Below are positions 22,569 to 33,342 of a stretch of 41,834 bases of DNA, one piece after another; position 1 is the first letter of the stretch; each line of letters begins with the position of its first letter. The notes below the pieces were generated by a model. That model had not been told where the DNA came from, made no database searches, and saw only the letters and a program-made list of their open reading frames with translations. This stretch comes from Scytalidium lignicola (taxonomy: Eukaryota; Ascomycota; Leotiomycetes), in the NCBI GenBank assembly GCA_002812745.2, contig NCSJ02000357.1, positions 1 to 41,834 of the forward strand, in the 5' to 3' direction. A program made the position numbers and the translations under genes.

Positions 22569-24394
22569 ATGGCGGGTGGTGCAAGAGCGAACGGTTACAA
22601 TTATGCTGTCACTTTCTTCGCGGCCCTGGGATCGTTCACATATGGCTATAACTCAGCTATCATGGGTTCTGTGATCGGCCTACCCGCTTTCTTTCCTTAC
22701 TTTAACATCATTGAGTCCAGTTCCAAAGGATCATCCATTATTGGAGCAATCAATGGTGTGTACTACGGCGGTGGTGCTCTTGGCTGCTGGACAATTGCGT
22801 ATCTAGCAGATTATTTTGGCCGACGACGCTGCATTCAGATTATTTGTGTCGTGTGTATCATTTCAGCGGCTCTCCAAGCCGGCTCTGTACACATTGCTAT
22901 GTTATTGGTGGCCCGGCTTGTGAATGGTATAAGCATTGGATGGATCAACTCTATTGTCCCGACTTACCAGTCCGAGATTGCTCCTGCGGCACAACGCGGT
23001 CGTCTAGTTGGTTCCCATGGATTCATTATTTGCATCGGATATGTGAGAGTCCATACCCCAGCATTTATTAAATGTATGGTTGCTAATGGGTAAATACAGG
23101 CCATGGCCGGTTGGGCTGGCTATGGAAGTTATTTTGCAAAAGCCGCCGTCCAATGGCGCCTCGTTCTCGCTCTTCAGGCTGTTGCGCCCCTATTTTTATT
23201 AATCGGTAGTCCATGGCTCCCCGAATCACCACGTTGGCTCATTTACAGAGGCCATGACGCGGAAGGCACGTTACTCAGAGTTTCATCTAGAAAGCGTGCT
23301 TAAGTCATAGCTAATACATCATATAGGGTTGAGAATTCTTGAGAAGCTTCATGAACGTCCTGATGATCCATATCATGTCAATGCTCGTGAAGAATTCATG
23401 CAGATTCACAAGCAGGTAGAACTTGAAAGAGATCAGAAAGTGGGCAATTTTATACAGTTGCTTCTGCACCCAACTTACAGAAAGCGTATGCTGTATGGTT
23501 TCTTTTTCCAATGCCTTGCTCAGACGACTGGCGTCCTTGTCATAAACAACTATCAGGTACGATTGATATATATATATGTGTGTATCTAGATACTAAGGTA
23601 AGAGTCTACTGACAATGCTAGGTTCTCTTATATACAAACTTAGGCGTCAATGGAGCTGCACCTCTTGTTCTCTATGCTTGCTTCAACACGTGGGCCTCTT
23701 TCTGTAACTGGGTCAACTCCATGATTCTAGATCGCTATGGACGGATCAGAATCATGGCCATTGGAGTGGTAAGTGGAACTACCTTATGTATAACTCCATA
23801 TATGAAGCTAATGTTGCCTTTAGATTGGATGCGCAATCTGTGTTACAATTGAAGCAGCCATGGTCGCTAAATATGCAAACGGCGGTAGCAAAGCAGGTAA
23901 TGCGATCGGTGTTCTATTTATTTATCTCTTTGTCACCTTTTATGGAGGATGTGTAGATGTATCTATGTACGTCTATTGCTCGGAGATCTTCCCGACTCTT
24001 ATCCGTGCGCAAGGAGTTGGCTTTTCTATCAGTGGACTTTTCATCGCTGCTCTCCGTATGTACCCTCCATTTTCACCTAAAGTGCTTGAGACTTGTATCA
24101 CTAATATAGCCTTTTTCAGTCTTTACTGAGGTCGCGCCTACTGCCTTCAACAACATTGGGTGGAAATATTACCTTGTCTTTATCTTTCTGCCCCTTTTCA
24201 CTGTTGGATTCCTCATTAAATTCTTCCCTGAGACGAAGGGCCTTACTCTTGAAGAGGTCGGGGCTAAATTTGGAGACCAAGTTGCTTTAGATCTTACACA
24301 TCTAACGGAGAAGGACCGAGAGGAACTTGACATAAAGCTTGCCAATCTCACTACTATAAAGGATATTGATAATCCACGTCCTGGTGAAGAGTAG
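22569..24394 (+). CDS. MFS sugar (hexose/lactose-type) transporter, apparently intact
   Basis: This is a proton-coupled sugar uptake permease of the plasma membrane. Exons are 22569-23042, 23100-23265, 23327-23556, 23622-23768, 23824-24055 and 24120-24394. They sum to 1524 nt, giving 507 residues, the usual length for the family. Motifs: G-S-F-T-Y-G-Y in TM1, D-Y-F-G-R-R-R (81-87), S-E-I-A-P-A-A-Q-R-G, P-E-S-P-R-W-L (199-205), D-R-Y-G-R, S-E-I-F-P-T-L-I-R and P-E-T-K-G-L-T-L-E-E (453-462). The introns are 55-65 nt with CTAAT/CTAAC-like branch points. Intron 2 works only with a GC donor (GCACGT at 23266), since no GT keeps the frame. The A of ATG is in a good context (ATCATGGC). It is the only transporter in the island with a full reading frame. 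The substrate cannot be told from the sequence. Confidence 0.9.
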
Positions 24395-25084
24395 ATTCCT
24401 CTGCTTTTTCTAAAAAGAAACAATTAACCTTTTAAACTAAAAGCATAATTAAAATGCAATCTTTATTTTTTACTTTGTCTAATGTTATACTCATTGTATT
24501 TGATGTTATTCTAGTTAAACTGCTGAGTTTTACAAGCTTTACTTTTAAATAATAAGTTCATCTATTATATTATATAAAAGAAATTATTCATAGCTTTTTA
24601 ACATATTGGAAATTTTTAAAATAACTTTAATAAATGATTTTTTTTNAATAGTTAAAAAAGATTTATCATTTTGTATAATGTTAAAATAAAAGTCTTAATT
24701 AAGTTATTATCTTCAATGTTTTAATAATTATACAGGTTTAGTTAATTATAATACATTTTAAATAAAGTTATATTAATTAATATAAATTAAGAATAATGTA
24801 TAAAAGAAATTACATAAAAAATATGTTATTAATATATAAGAATAATTAGATAAAGTTATTAACTAATTTAATTAATAGTATAATGTTGAATAAAATTCAA
24901 GAGTATATTAAAGTAAAAGTTCTTGAATTGTTACTTTAAATGATAATGTTATAAGACAATTATAATTCATTAACTTTACTTATAGTACAATAATAATTTG
25001 TATATGATGTAAAGTACTTGTTATGCTTGAGGTTATAGCCGGTATCACTGTATGTAGATATAAGAACGTGCTAAGTGTGTAAAT
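24395..25084. other. AT-rich intergenic block inside the gene island
   Basis: This is about 690 bp between the sugar transporter 3' end and the regulator 3' end, which converge. From 24420 to 25020 it is nearly as AT-rich as the transposon blocks (TpA-rich, with an N at 24646). It is probably a small RIP-mutated repeat that landed in the island. No gene or recognisable element. Confidence 0.5.
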
Positions 25085-25274
25085 TTAGCTGAGGCTTATG
25101 TTAACCGTACTATTGCTTGGTTGAAACCGCCGTTCGTCGGACGGCAGAAAGTGTTGATGCGCCGAATTAGTCGCTGTGTCGGTGCCATGGCCATGGCGAG
25201 GGATTGGCCCCAAATATGCTGCAGCAGAATTCTGCCTTTCTTCTATGAGCTGACGTTTTCGCACTGCGTCCGAG
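25085..25274 (-). other. Possible C-terminal extension of the Zn2Cys6 regulator
   Basis: If the run of nine A (minus strand, about 25305-25297) were eight, the regulator frame would continue past its present stop for about 60 more codons, ending at TAA 25087-25085. The extension begins R-I-S-H-A-D-N-S-D-A and is polar. The alternative frame being open this long in GC-balanced sequence makes a one-base homopolymer change or sequencing error plausible. The shorter protein may equally be real. Confidence 0.4.
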
Positions 25275-27905
25275 TTATCGGCATGAGAAATTCTTTTTTT
25301 TTAATTGAGTCAAACTCCGTGCCTTGCTGAACCATTCACGCTTAATACAGATGATTACCTCAAGTGCTCGTGTTGCATTCTGCCACGCTTGTCCGATCTC
25401 ACTGAGGACCTGACAGCAGAATTGAAGAACCTCTATCCCAACAGTTAGAGCAAGATCATCGTTGCTACATATGCTGTAGGTACACATCAAAGAGGTTGTA
25501 AATACTAGATGTACAATTTGTACATTTGTCCGGCGAAGCGTATGCTGGCTGCGGTAGATCCTTAAGAGCTTCACAATTGCTTCTACCGCACGGATACACT
25601 GGCAATGTGCATAGCTTGATGTTATCTGGCTGACTCGATCTGGCCGCTCCTTACTGTTGGAGATGAACGGTCTGTAAAGCAGTATGCAAAGTGCATGAAA
25701 TTGCATGCTACATAAACGTTACTTTGGTTTAACATGAGAAAATATCGACATTTCTTACTGCAACTGTAACACGTGCGGTGGGTAAAGTGCACCATCTGTT
25801 GGAACTTTTACGTCTAGCTCGGGTGGAAGCGCATTGCGCCAGTTCTCAAGTTGGAGCCTCATACCAGTTGCGAAAGTTCCTAGTGACTCCTGCGACAGAG
25901 CTTTTTCTGAGTATCTGTATTAAGTAAGACAATAGGCAATATACAAACTGGTAAAACCTTACATTGTATGACCGAGCTGTCTCATCATCACGCAAAGAGA
26001 CACGTTCGCATCAGCGCATAAAGAGGTGATGTCCTTCCTAGAATGTCTCAAGGTCGATATATCTTCGATGTTGATGCCCCAAGGGCGGCCAACGTATATG
26101 CTCCACATACTAACAATATGAGTTAGATGAACTGTTATGTTGGCCTGAGTTGCTCACTTATTCTGTATGAACACTCCCCAAAATGTAGTTCGCCTTACAT
26201 CAATCTCTCTAGCGGAGAGTGCTGTATCTAGAAGATTGTCTCCAGGGTCGATATTTAGCCCAAGATCAGCGCTAAGTCTCACAGCCATCCCTAACTACTA
26301 GTAAGTAAGGAATAAACAATGTATGGAAGATCTAGGTACCACTATAAAGCCATCCTCTAGCATCTCTCGTAGCTGCAGCTTCGAGGGCACTCATAATCAC
26401 AAGAGCTTGAACAGTGGCAATTGATGGACAATCCATCTCTATGTCCAAGAGGACCTTTGCTCGCGAGTTGTAAAACTCACCGGCACCCTGAGGCAAATCC
26501 AGATCTATTCTCGTATTGAGGTTGGCTCCGATGCCACATCTATGTCCAACTTAGCATAAATATTCCAATATGGAGCTGGTGTTACTCACATTGCATTCTT
26601 GAGCGTTTCCGAATAGAATGACGTCTCTTTCCCTGAGCGGTATTTGATCTGTTCCTCAAAATACATTTCTTTATCTACGACGTAGATCGCAGGATTTTCC
26701 CAGTCAAAATAAAGATCTTCAAGATGGCGTTCTGCTTCTGTGCTGATTTTTTGACCCAATCCTGCACGTATTAGAGCATCTTCGCCATCAGAGCGAGTGG
26801 ATCGACCGGGTGCTCGTGCAAGTGACGACAATCCGTTGTGCAAGATGTGCAAATTTGATGTTGCCCCAAAGTATCGTAGTTGGCCATCTTCAGCTATCTG
26901 GAATGCACCCATTCGAGCTGACAGCTGCTCAATCATGCTCTGCTCATCAAACTCATCCTGTCCCTCTGTTTCCGTTCTACCATCTTGGAGTAAGCAGGAC
27001 TGCACACCATCTTGGTGAGAGTTATGTCTATCCATTACTTTAAGATGTCCTTGAAGCCCACCATGGGCCTGGACGAGGAATATAGAGGCAGAAGCAGAAC
27101 CTTTATTAATTTCAGGACAACGTGTTGGCACTTCAAGGTACTGCGTGGAAGAAAAGTGTGAAGAGGTTCTCTCATTGCACAATTCAGGAGATTGATCTCC
27201 GGTAATGGCATCGCACTTTCTAGTTTCAGGTGTGTCGTGTGTCGTTTCGGAATGTTCAGCATCAGCGTACGAAGAATACCTCGGGGATTTCCAAAAAGAT
27301 GAGGCCGAGTCAATCACATCATGAGATTGCGTGATATGTTCTCGGGGGATGCTCATTTGATGAAACCATAAGAGAGGTTCCGTGGCGCTCGCAAATCGAG
27401 CTAGGTTTGATTCATCCAATACAGGCACTCGAGAGTCGTCTTCTGGTGATGCTTGTGGATTATCTGTCGGGCCGGACTTGCTCCAGTCCTCACCATCTTG
27501 GGTGTCTGGAAACTCCTGGACTGAATGCTGCGAGCACGTTGCGTGGTAATCTTCCGGGGGTACGTCGATGCCATTTTGTCGTAATATATCTTCAAGCAAC
27601 ATAACCCGATTTATCAGAGACCCAGTCATCTTTTTACGGGCAAGCCTAACACCTTAGTCATTACACGTCGGATACAGTTATTATCATGCAAGCTGTGAGT
27701 CTCCTAGCATACCTTCGCCTATCTGAATGGTTATAGTCACACTGCTGCTGATATGTGAAGCAATTTGAACACGTTGGATGTTGACCGTCACACTACGTGC
27801 AGAGTGGTCATCAGCGACGTGTATTATTCCGGTCAAAGATGATGAACCTGCCTTGATTTTTCGACGCCTGCAGAAGGTGCAAGCCGTCGAAATATGTTTT
27901 TGCAT
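25275..27905 (-). CDS. Zn2Cys6 fungal-specific transcription factor
   Basis: This is a nuclear DNA-binding regulator, probably of the neighbouring genes. Exons on the minus strand: 27905-27852, 27792-27713, 27645-26590, 26539-26340, 26290-26158, 26109-25963, 25914-25759 and 25707-25275. They total 2259 nt, giving 752 residues. The zinc cluster spans C9-x2-C12-x6-C19-x6-C26-x2-C29-x6-C36 and is split by intron 1, which needs a GC donor (GCAGGT at 27851). A leucine-rich linker (S-L-I-N-R-V-M-L-L-E-D-I-L) follows, as in dimeric members. The middle homology domain (PF04082) shows G-W-L-Y-S-G-M-A-V-R-L, R-E-I-D-V-R-R-T-T-F-W-G and Y-V-G-R-P-W-G. All junction phases agree and there is no internal stop. 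An A9 run at about 25297-25305 may hide a longer C-terminus ending at 25085. Its start lies 1.07 kb from the divergent monooxygenase. Confidence 0.85.
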
Positions 27906-28004
27906 GTTTGCGGTGTCGCAAGAAACATCGCCAGAGCCTGGTAGATGCGCTGCGGCGCTCTGGTGCCTTATTCGCCACGCAGTTGCTAAAGCAGATCGAG
28001 AGCG

Positions 28005-28025
28005 AGGTAGGAGGTAGGAGGTAGG
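28005..28025 (-). repeat. 7-bp tandem repeat in the regulator leader
   Basis: Three exact copies of AGGTAGG (plus strand), followed by a degenerate fourth, lie about 100 bp upstream of the regulator ATG. Read in the direction of that gene they form a CCTACCT pyrimidine-rich tract, as often seen near fungal transcription starts. A short slippage-prone repeat is also possible. Confidence 0.5.
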
Positions 28026-28605
28026 AGGCAGAAGGTCTGGCAGTCCTTGTCAACCTTCCGGTGGACTGTTTGTTCAGTATTCGTAGATAATAGTAAGGCG
28101 TAGAGTTATCGAAGACTGTATATGATGTTTAGGAAAAGCGTGACATCCATGAACTGGGGACTTCAGAGGAGAGCTTACCCCGCAGTCCTAGCACCCCACA
28201 GGCAAACTGCGGTGGAGGAGCAATGTGTAAGGTGACCGCTTCCGCTCTGCTGGGGTCCGTGCAGCGCAACAATTCAATTGCAGCGTCATCAGCAGCAATC
28301 AACCTCTGTGAGCGATTGATTCTATGAATCTTAATCTACGCACTATTCTGGTCGTTGAAAGGCTGGCGAGAGCATGAGGGGTCAGCAACCAGGATTGATC
28401 GATCGTGATGTTGCATTACCAAGCTATAACGCCTGGAGGACAATGACGCTTGTCGAGTTGATCTGCCCTTGCGATGTGCAAGGAGTTGCAAAAGCTGGGG
28501 TTAGTCTTCACGCTGGTCACAGCCTCTGGCACATCGAACATCAAAATATTGAGAGTTTCATATCTGCAGTATTACCGAAATGACTGGACGATTCAATGCA
28601 GTCGT
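28026..28605. other. Divergent intergenic region, upstream part
   Basis: GC-balanced sequence between the regulator leader and the CCAAT group. Frames at 28374-28583 and 28474-28698 are open but show no recognisable motif or splice structure, so I do not call them. No other structured element is seen. Confidence 0.4.
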
Positions 28606-28675
28606 CCAATGGGCCATCCAGCGCCTGATTGGCGTGCCGCTCCAGGGCCGAGGAAGTCACCAATGGGATATAAAT
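28606..28675 (+). promoter_or_regulatory. CCAAT boxes and TATA-like motif in the divergent promoter
   Basis: CCAAT occurs at 28606-28610 and 28660-28664, its inverse ATTGG at 28628-28632, and TATAAAT at 28669-28675. They lie about 300 bp upstream of the monooxygenase ATG, within the 1.07-kb region shared with the divergent regulator. CCAAT motifs are bound by the HAP/CBC complex in ascomycetes. The grouping of three within 60 bp next to a TATA-like element supports a core promoter, possibly for a transcript with a long leader. No experimental support. Confidence 0.4.
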
Positions 28676-28972
28676 CCCGCCCGTACAACATGATCTGAGT
28701 GTTGTGGGATTGAATTTTGCAATAATTACGCGTATTTATTGGTCTCACAATTCCGATTGCCTTCATCTTTTGCGTCAGCGCCTCTAGAGCAAGACATCAA
28801 ATTAATTGACTGTGTTTCCCACACGCCGGCGGTTTTTTTCTCGCCCCAATCTTTGATCTCGTCCACATGAAAGCGCGCAGGCAATAGATTCTAATCTCCT
28901 TGCATGTGTGCAAAATTCAGTTACCCTCTTATTTCAGCAGCACAAACCCAATAAGCAGATACAGCACCTACA

Positions 28973-30950
28973 ATGGTACCTTTCGTGCAAGGCTTGAGCG
29001 CCATTATCATAGGTGCAGGGCCCTCGGGGATTTCTATGGCGCATACATGAAGCACAAACTCAATTTCAGCAACTTTTCCGTGAGCCACTGTCTAGTAGCT
29101 ATCGAGGGCTCACAAATAATGATGATGTAGATTTACTGGAGGGACTTGGAGAACAAACACATATCCAGGATGGTAAGCACTTCAAAACAGAGCGAGAACT
29201 TCCTCACTGATATGACACCTTTAGTGGTTGTGATGTGCCCACACATCTGTACTCGTTCAGTTTCAATCTCAATCCTAACTGGTCCAAGGAACTATGTGAT
29301 CAGCCTGAAATTTTGGAATGTAAGTAAATAGCTCTACTGTCTGGCATCTTCTTCTCATAAGATTGTAGATATGGAGGCCACCGTGGACCAGTTTAATCTA
29401 CGATCACATATGACCTTTGGCGTTTCATGCGTTGGAGCAAAGTGGCTCCCGATTAAGAACAAGTGGGAAGTCCACTTCCAAGATCTAGCAGGTAACGAAT
29501 TTATCAAGGAGGCGAGCGTTTTTATTTCAGCTGTTGGAGGTGTCTCTGAGCCTCGTGACGTAAAGTTTAAGGGAATGGAGACGTTCAAGGGTAAAATATT
29601 CTCTACAGCTAGATGGGATCACTCTTACGACTATACGGGGAAACGAATGACCTTGATTGGAAATGGCTGTAGTGCAGCTCAGTTGTTGCCTAATGTTTGC
29701 GACAATGTTGCATACATCAAACAGTAAGCAGGCTAAACCTTCGCTGCTGAATATTCCAGGAAGCTTTTAACGGTATATAGGTACACTCGAAGCCCACAAT
29801 GGTACCATGAACGTCCCAACCGGAACTTCAGTGATTTTGAAAAGCTGTACTTCTGCTTTGTGCCTCTATGGAGGTCTCGCGAGCAACGCTAACGATACCT
29901 CCGTTTGGAACTTTTCAATGCAAATGATGCTCTAGTAGCCACATACATGCCCGGTAAAGAGACCGAAGCAAAACGACTTGCCACAGAGGAGCAGGCAAAG
30001 CGATACATCTACAAGACAGCTCCAAAAAAAAGTATCATAGCTTCATAGTTCCGAACTTCCCACTAGGTATATTTTATCCATGATATCCGGTTTACTTGAC
30101 ATTAAACGAATTGACTTTATGCAAAAGGCTGCAAGCGCAGAATCTTCGATCCCGGCTACCTTGAGTCTACACAAAGAGAACGTAAACCTAGTGGAACAAG
30201 GAATCAAAGAGATCGACGAAACAGGTGTCACTAGCTCTGATGGAGTTCACGAGGACTTCGACGTAATGGTCCTAGCAACTGGCTTCTAAGTATCTAACTT
30301 CATAACGCCTATGAAAATCGAAGGAAAAAACGGAGTCACTCTCGTAGATCAGTGGGCAAGCTACAAAGGCGCTCAAGCATACCTTGGGACCTATGTCCAC
30401 AATTTCCCCAACATTGGCATTCTGTAAGTCACCGTTGTGTTCTGTTTTTGATATACCGCCGTTCGGCCACATCAATACTGACAAAAAATTTAAAAGATTC
30501 GGCCCAAACACATTTCCCGCGCATAATTCTGCTCTTTTCTCATGCGAGGTGCAGGCAGAATTCGCCGCGAAGACACTCTTCGTTCCATTGCTCAATCGCC
30601 GCGCATCAGTGATTGAAATCAAGCAGCAAGCAGAGGAAGAATTTATACAATCAGCCCAGACCTTGTTGCAAGGATCGATATTTTCTGCCGGTTACTCGAA
30701 TTGGTATATTAACTCTGAGGGCAAAAACTCAGCTTCTTGGCCAGGCTATGCATCGACATTCTGGAGGCAGACTTGGTTCCCGAACTTTGCCGACTTCAAA
30801 TTTCTTGGCGGTTCGAGGTGATGGCGCTTGAGCAGTCTTACTAGAGGCTTGGTTGCTGTCCTGTCGTCGTGGTATTTGTTGGTTAGCTTGTTGTTATTGA
30901 CTTTCTCTCTGAGAAAGATGATATTTCCCAGAAGTACCAGGGTTTTCTGA
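28973..30950 (+). pseudogene. Baeyer-Villiger-type FAD monooxygenase, multiply disrupted
   Basis: Members use FAD and NADPH to insert oxygen into ketones. Inferred exons: 28973-29079, 29131-29172, 29225-29319, 29369-29723, 29781-30066, 30128-30423 and 30497-30821. Visible motifs are the FAD-binding G-A-G-P-S-G (start +15), G-G-T-W, N-T-Y-P-G-C-G-C-D-V-P across an intron, the second Rossmann G-N-G-C-S-A-A, and A-T-G-F. Lesions: a 1-base loss near 29049; loss of codons between I-Y and G-G-T-W near 29137; stop TAA at 29890-29892; an A8 run near 30024 one base short; a 1-base loss near 30168; and TAA right after A-T-G-F (30287-30289), where Q is expected. TGA 30819-30821 could also replace a Trp, since a hydrophobic, tail-anchor-like stretch follows to 30950. 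The B-V fingerprint F-x-G-x3-H has Ser instead of His. Without repair it cannot make enzyme. Confidence 0.8.
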
Positions 30951-31506
30951 GTGGTATTCTTGGTCGAGGGCAACCGGTGGTTCAATCAGGTGCCATGAAG
31001 TAGGCGAGTGAAGGATGGAAACTTCGTTGTTGTGGCGGTGGGTTGGGTATTTTCGAGGACTAGGTGTTCCTAATGGACGAGGATAGATTCCAATGCAACT
31101 CTAAGTTTAATATGTTCATTCTTGTACACACAGATATGCCTGGTGCTTTCTTAGACAGATGGAAGAAGAAAAAGGTATGATGAAGAAGAGATAAGAGTTC
31201 TTTTGAAAATTACGCTTGGCCTGAAATTAAAGCCAAGGTTGATGCTTCCGGTGTAACAAACTGTGCTGTGATGCTCACGAGGACAGACTGCCATGCTCAC
31301 AGCTTATTAGATATTATAGCATAGCACACAATCAGCATAAATCGATGTCACTAAAAATTATTGGCATTAAAATATTGGAATATGTTCTCACAGGCATCCC
31401 TAGTGGACACTTTTGATTTATTTGAGCCGTAGTTTAATTTGGACGTATACAGTTTGTTTGAATTTGAGCAAGGTAGCACTTTTCATAGCTAATAGTTACG
31501 CGACTT
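30951..31506. other. Intergenic stretch between convergent monooxygenase and cyclase
   Basis: About 555 bp separate the two 3' ends. A purine-rich tract (GAAGAAGAAAAAGG near 31160) and T-rich runs occur. No coding frame or RNA gene is recognised. Confidence 0.5.
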
Positions 31507-32930
31507 TCAAAAGAAGGCCAAAGCATTTGGATGACTTCCTACGCTGCCTGAAATCTCGAGTTAAAAACTAGAGGTAGGTAGTCTTTATCATGAAAGGCTG
31601 TAACTTACCTGGGATGTTCTCGGGACAACTTGACAGAAAGAAAGTATATCTTTCTTCGCTTGCACATTTTTTGGCCAGCCCTTCAAGGTTCCACAGTTCA
31701 CCAATGGGCATTCCATACAGTGACAGAAGATGATCATGAAGATAAAACTCTATACAGCGCCTTTCAGTTAGTGACGCAACCAATGCAACCATTCAGAAGA
31801 CGGAAGTTTACCTTTTCGAGGAGGGTAAGCTTCAAATGAAGGACAATCTGCTACACCAGCAGCGAAATAATTATCGTGCAAGAAATCTAGCATATCAGAA
31901 GACTGTGTAAGGCCAGAAAAAACTGGATCTTTCTTTGCCAAATCTGTTCTCTCGTCACTGCTCAGTTTCAAGTAGCAGTTGATGAAACCCGTGCGGACAA
32001 TGAGAATATCGCCGGGCTTGAAGGTGGTATTTTGGTGCTTGGCGCAGGCAAGTAAATCGGACACAGTAATGTGATGATTCGTGAAAGGATTTATAGTATC
32101 TTTTGACCAGGCGAATATGTCGAGCAAGACTCCACGTCCGGCTTTGTAGATAAACGTTTGGTAAGCAAATGTATTTTCTTCAAAGAATGGAGCCTGGATC
32201 ATCTACGTACCAATGCCGGTTTCCGCCCAAGCCTGCACACCACAGCGTGTGTTTGATTTCCCTTCTCCGGATATCTCCTCGTGGTTGAGCTGTTAAATTA
32301 GCCATGTTTAGAGTAATATAGGGTACTTTGCGTCAAATAGCACGTCTTACCCAATTGTAGAAGAGACCTGAGTCTGTGTTTGCATGCTAACGCACGTCAG
32401 CTTGTTCGCAAAGGCCAGGATATTGGCATTCAGTCCTTCTAAATCATGAAATATATAGGGAGCATACATGACGAAACCCATCCCATTGACTGCCGGATTG
32501 AGGGTTGCAGGAGTACGTTTCATCATAGGCTACCGGTGACAAAGATATGAGCTTGTGACCGAAAGCTTCTCGTCCAAAGAATGGTGGATCTGGCACCGTC
32601 AGAGGTAAGCTAATGATGGTGATCATTAGCTGCCACAAATTCTATTAAACTTATGGTTCTCAGAGGTTCATATGGCATACTCTAAGGGAACAATGTGCCC
32701 GAGTTTGATCTCTTCTTTAGCAGTGAGAATGCGCTGTGGCGTCAAAAGGTTTAGGCGTCCATGCTAGAGGTGAATTGTTAGTACAGCCACACCAGATAGT
32801 TTGTATCTGCGAAACATCTTACCTGATCCTCTTTGCCCCAAAACCACGCAGCACCCTCTGGGGCTCCTGGTATCTTAGGCAGTTCGCTCCGCTTGGGCAG
32901 ATCGGGTTGGTTCGGATCAAAAAGCATCAT
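31507..32930 (-). CDS. Cyclase-family protein (PF04199), one 1-bp frame disturbance
   Basis: This metal-dependent amidohydrolase-like family is related to kynurenine formamidase; fungal members often sit in catabolic or secondary-metabolite clusters. Exons: 32930-32823, 32763-32681, 32609-32468, 32386-32351, 32290-32211, 32141-31812, 31749-31609 and 31547-31507. They total 961 nt, one more than a multiple of three, for about 319 residues. Landmarks: P-G-A-P-E-G-A-A-W-F-W-G near the start, G-R-L-N-L-L-T-P, S-Q-W-D-G-F-R-H, G-V-Q-A-W-A-E-T-G-I-A-G-R-G-V-L-L-D, P-S-F-E-A, S-L-Y-G-M-P-I-G-E and the C-terminal P-N-A-L-A. The extra base lies at the end of the 36-nt fourth exon (F-Y-N-W, where F-Y-N-G fits the next phase). 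All else is intact, so this is either a recent frameshift or a sequence error. The ATG at 32930 is followed by a second Met. Confidence 0.8.
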
Positions 32931-33342
32931 ATGAGGAGTGCAAGAATGAAGTTTAGAAGAAGAAAGACGCAGGTCGTTGAAGTAAAGTAGTTAAGTAATA
33001 TCTAGTGTAAAGGGGAAAGGGGAGAGAGATTCGGTAACACTGCTGGCCACTCATTTCCGTAATTCCGTGTCACTTGCCGAACCCTCAACATTCACAATAC
33101 TTCAATATTTTGACTCACCTACGCTCCGTCAAAGTAGGTGGTAGTGTGATGTAATTGAAAGATCCATTGACAGAAATCATGGACGAAAACGCTTTGCACA
33201 GTCAATTGCTGTTCATTCCTGCCCCTTTTGCCTCGAGCCTTCTGACACCGTAGCGGCTGAGCCTACGATGACGACGACATTTAATAGGTTGGAGATCTCC
33301 AAACAAACACGTGGAAGATTGTTGGATAGTTTGAGCTAGCAG
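32931..33342. other. Cyclase upstream region
   Basis: GC-balanced sequence upstream of the cyclase start. A 7-bp inverted repeat, CACCTAC/GTAGGTG, lies at 33116-33122 and 33134-33140. A purine-rich run (GGGGAAAGGGGAGAGAGA) at about 33011-33028 reads as a pyrimidine tract toward the cyclase. No gene recognised. Confidence 0.4.

Noticed and set aside
28374..28698. Overlapping ORFs in the divergent promoter
   Set aside because: No motif and no splice structure; CCAAT and TATA-like motifs indicate promoter use.
29120..29140. 8-bp sequence GATTTACT as a transposon excision footprint in the monooxygenase
   Set aside because: An intron ending GATGTAG at 29130 explains the boundary; the remaining defect is better read as lost codons.
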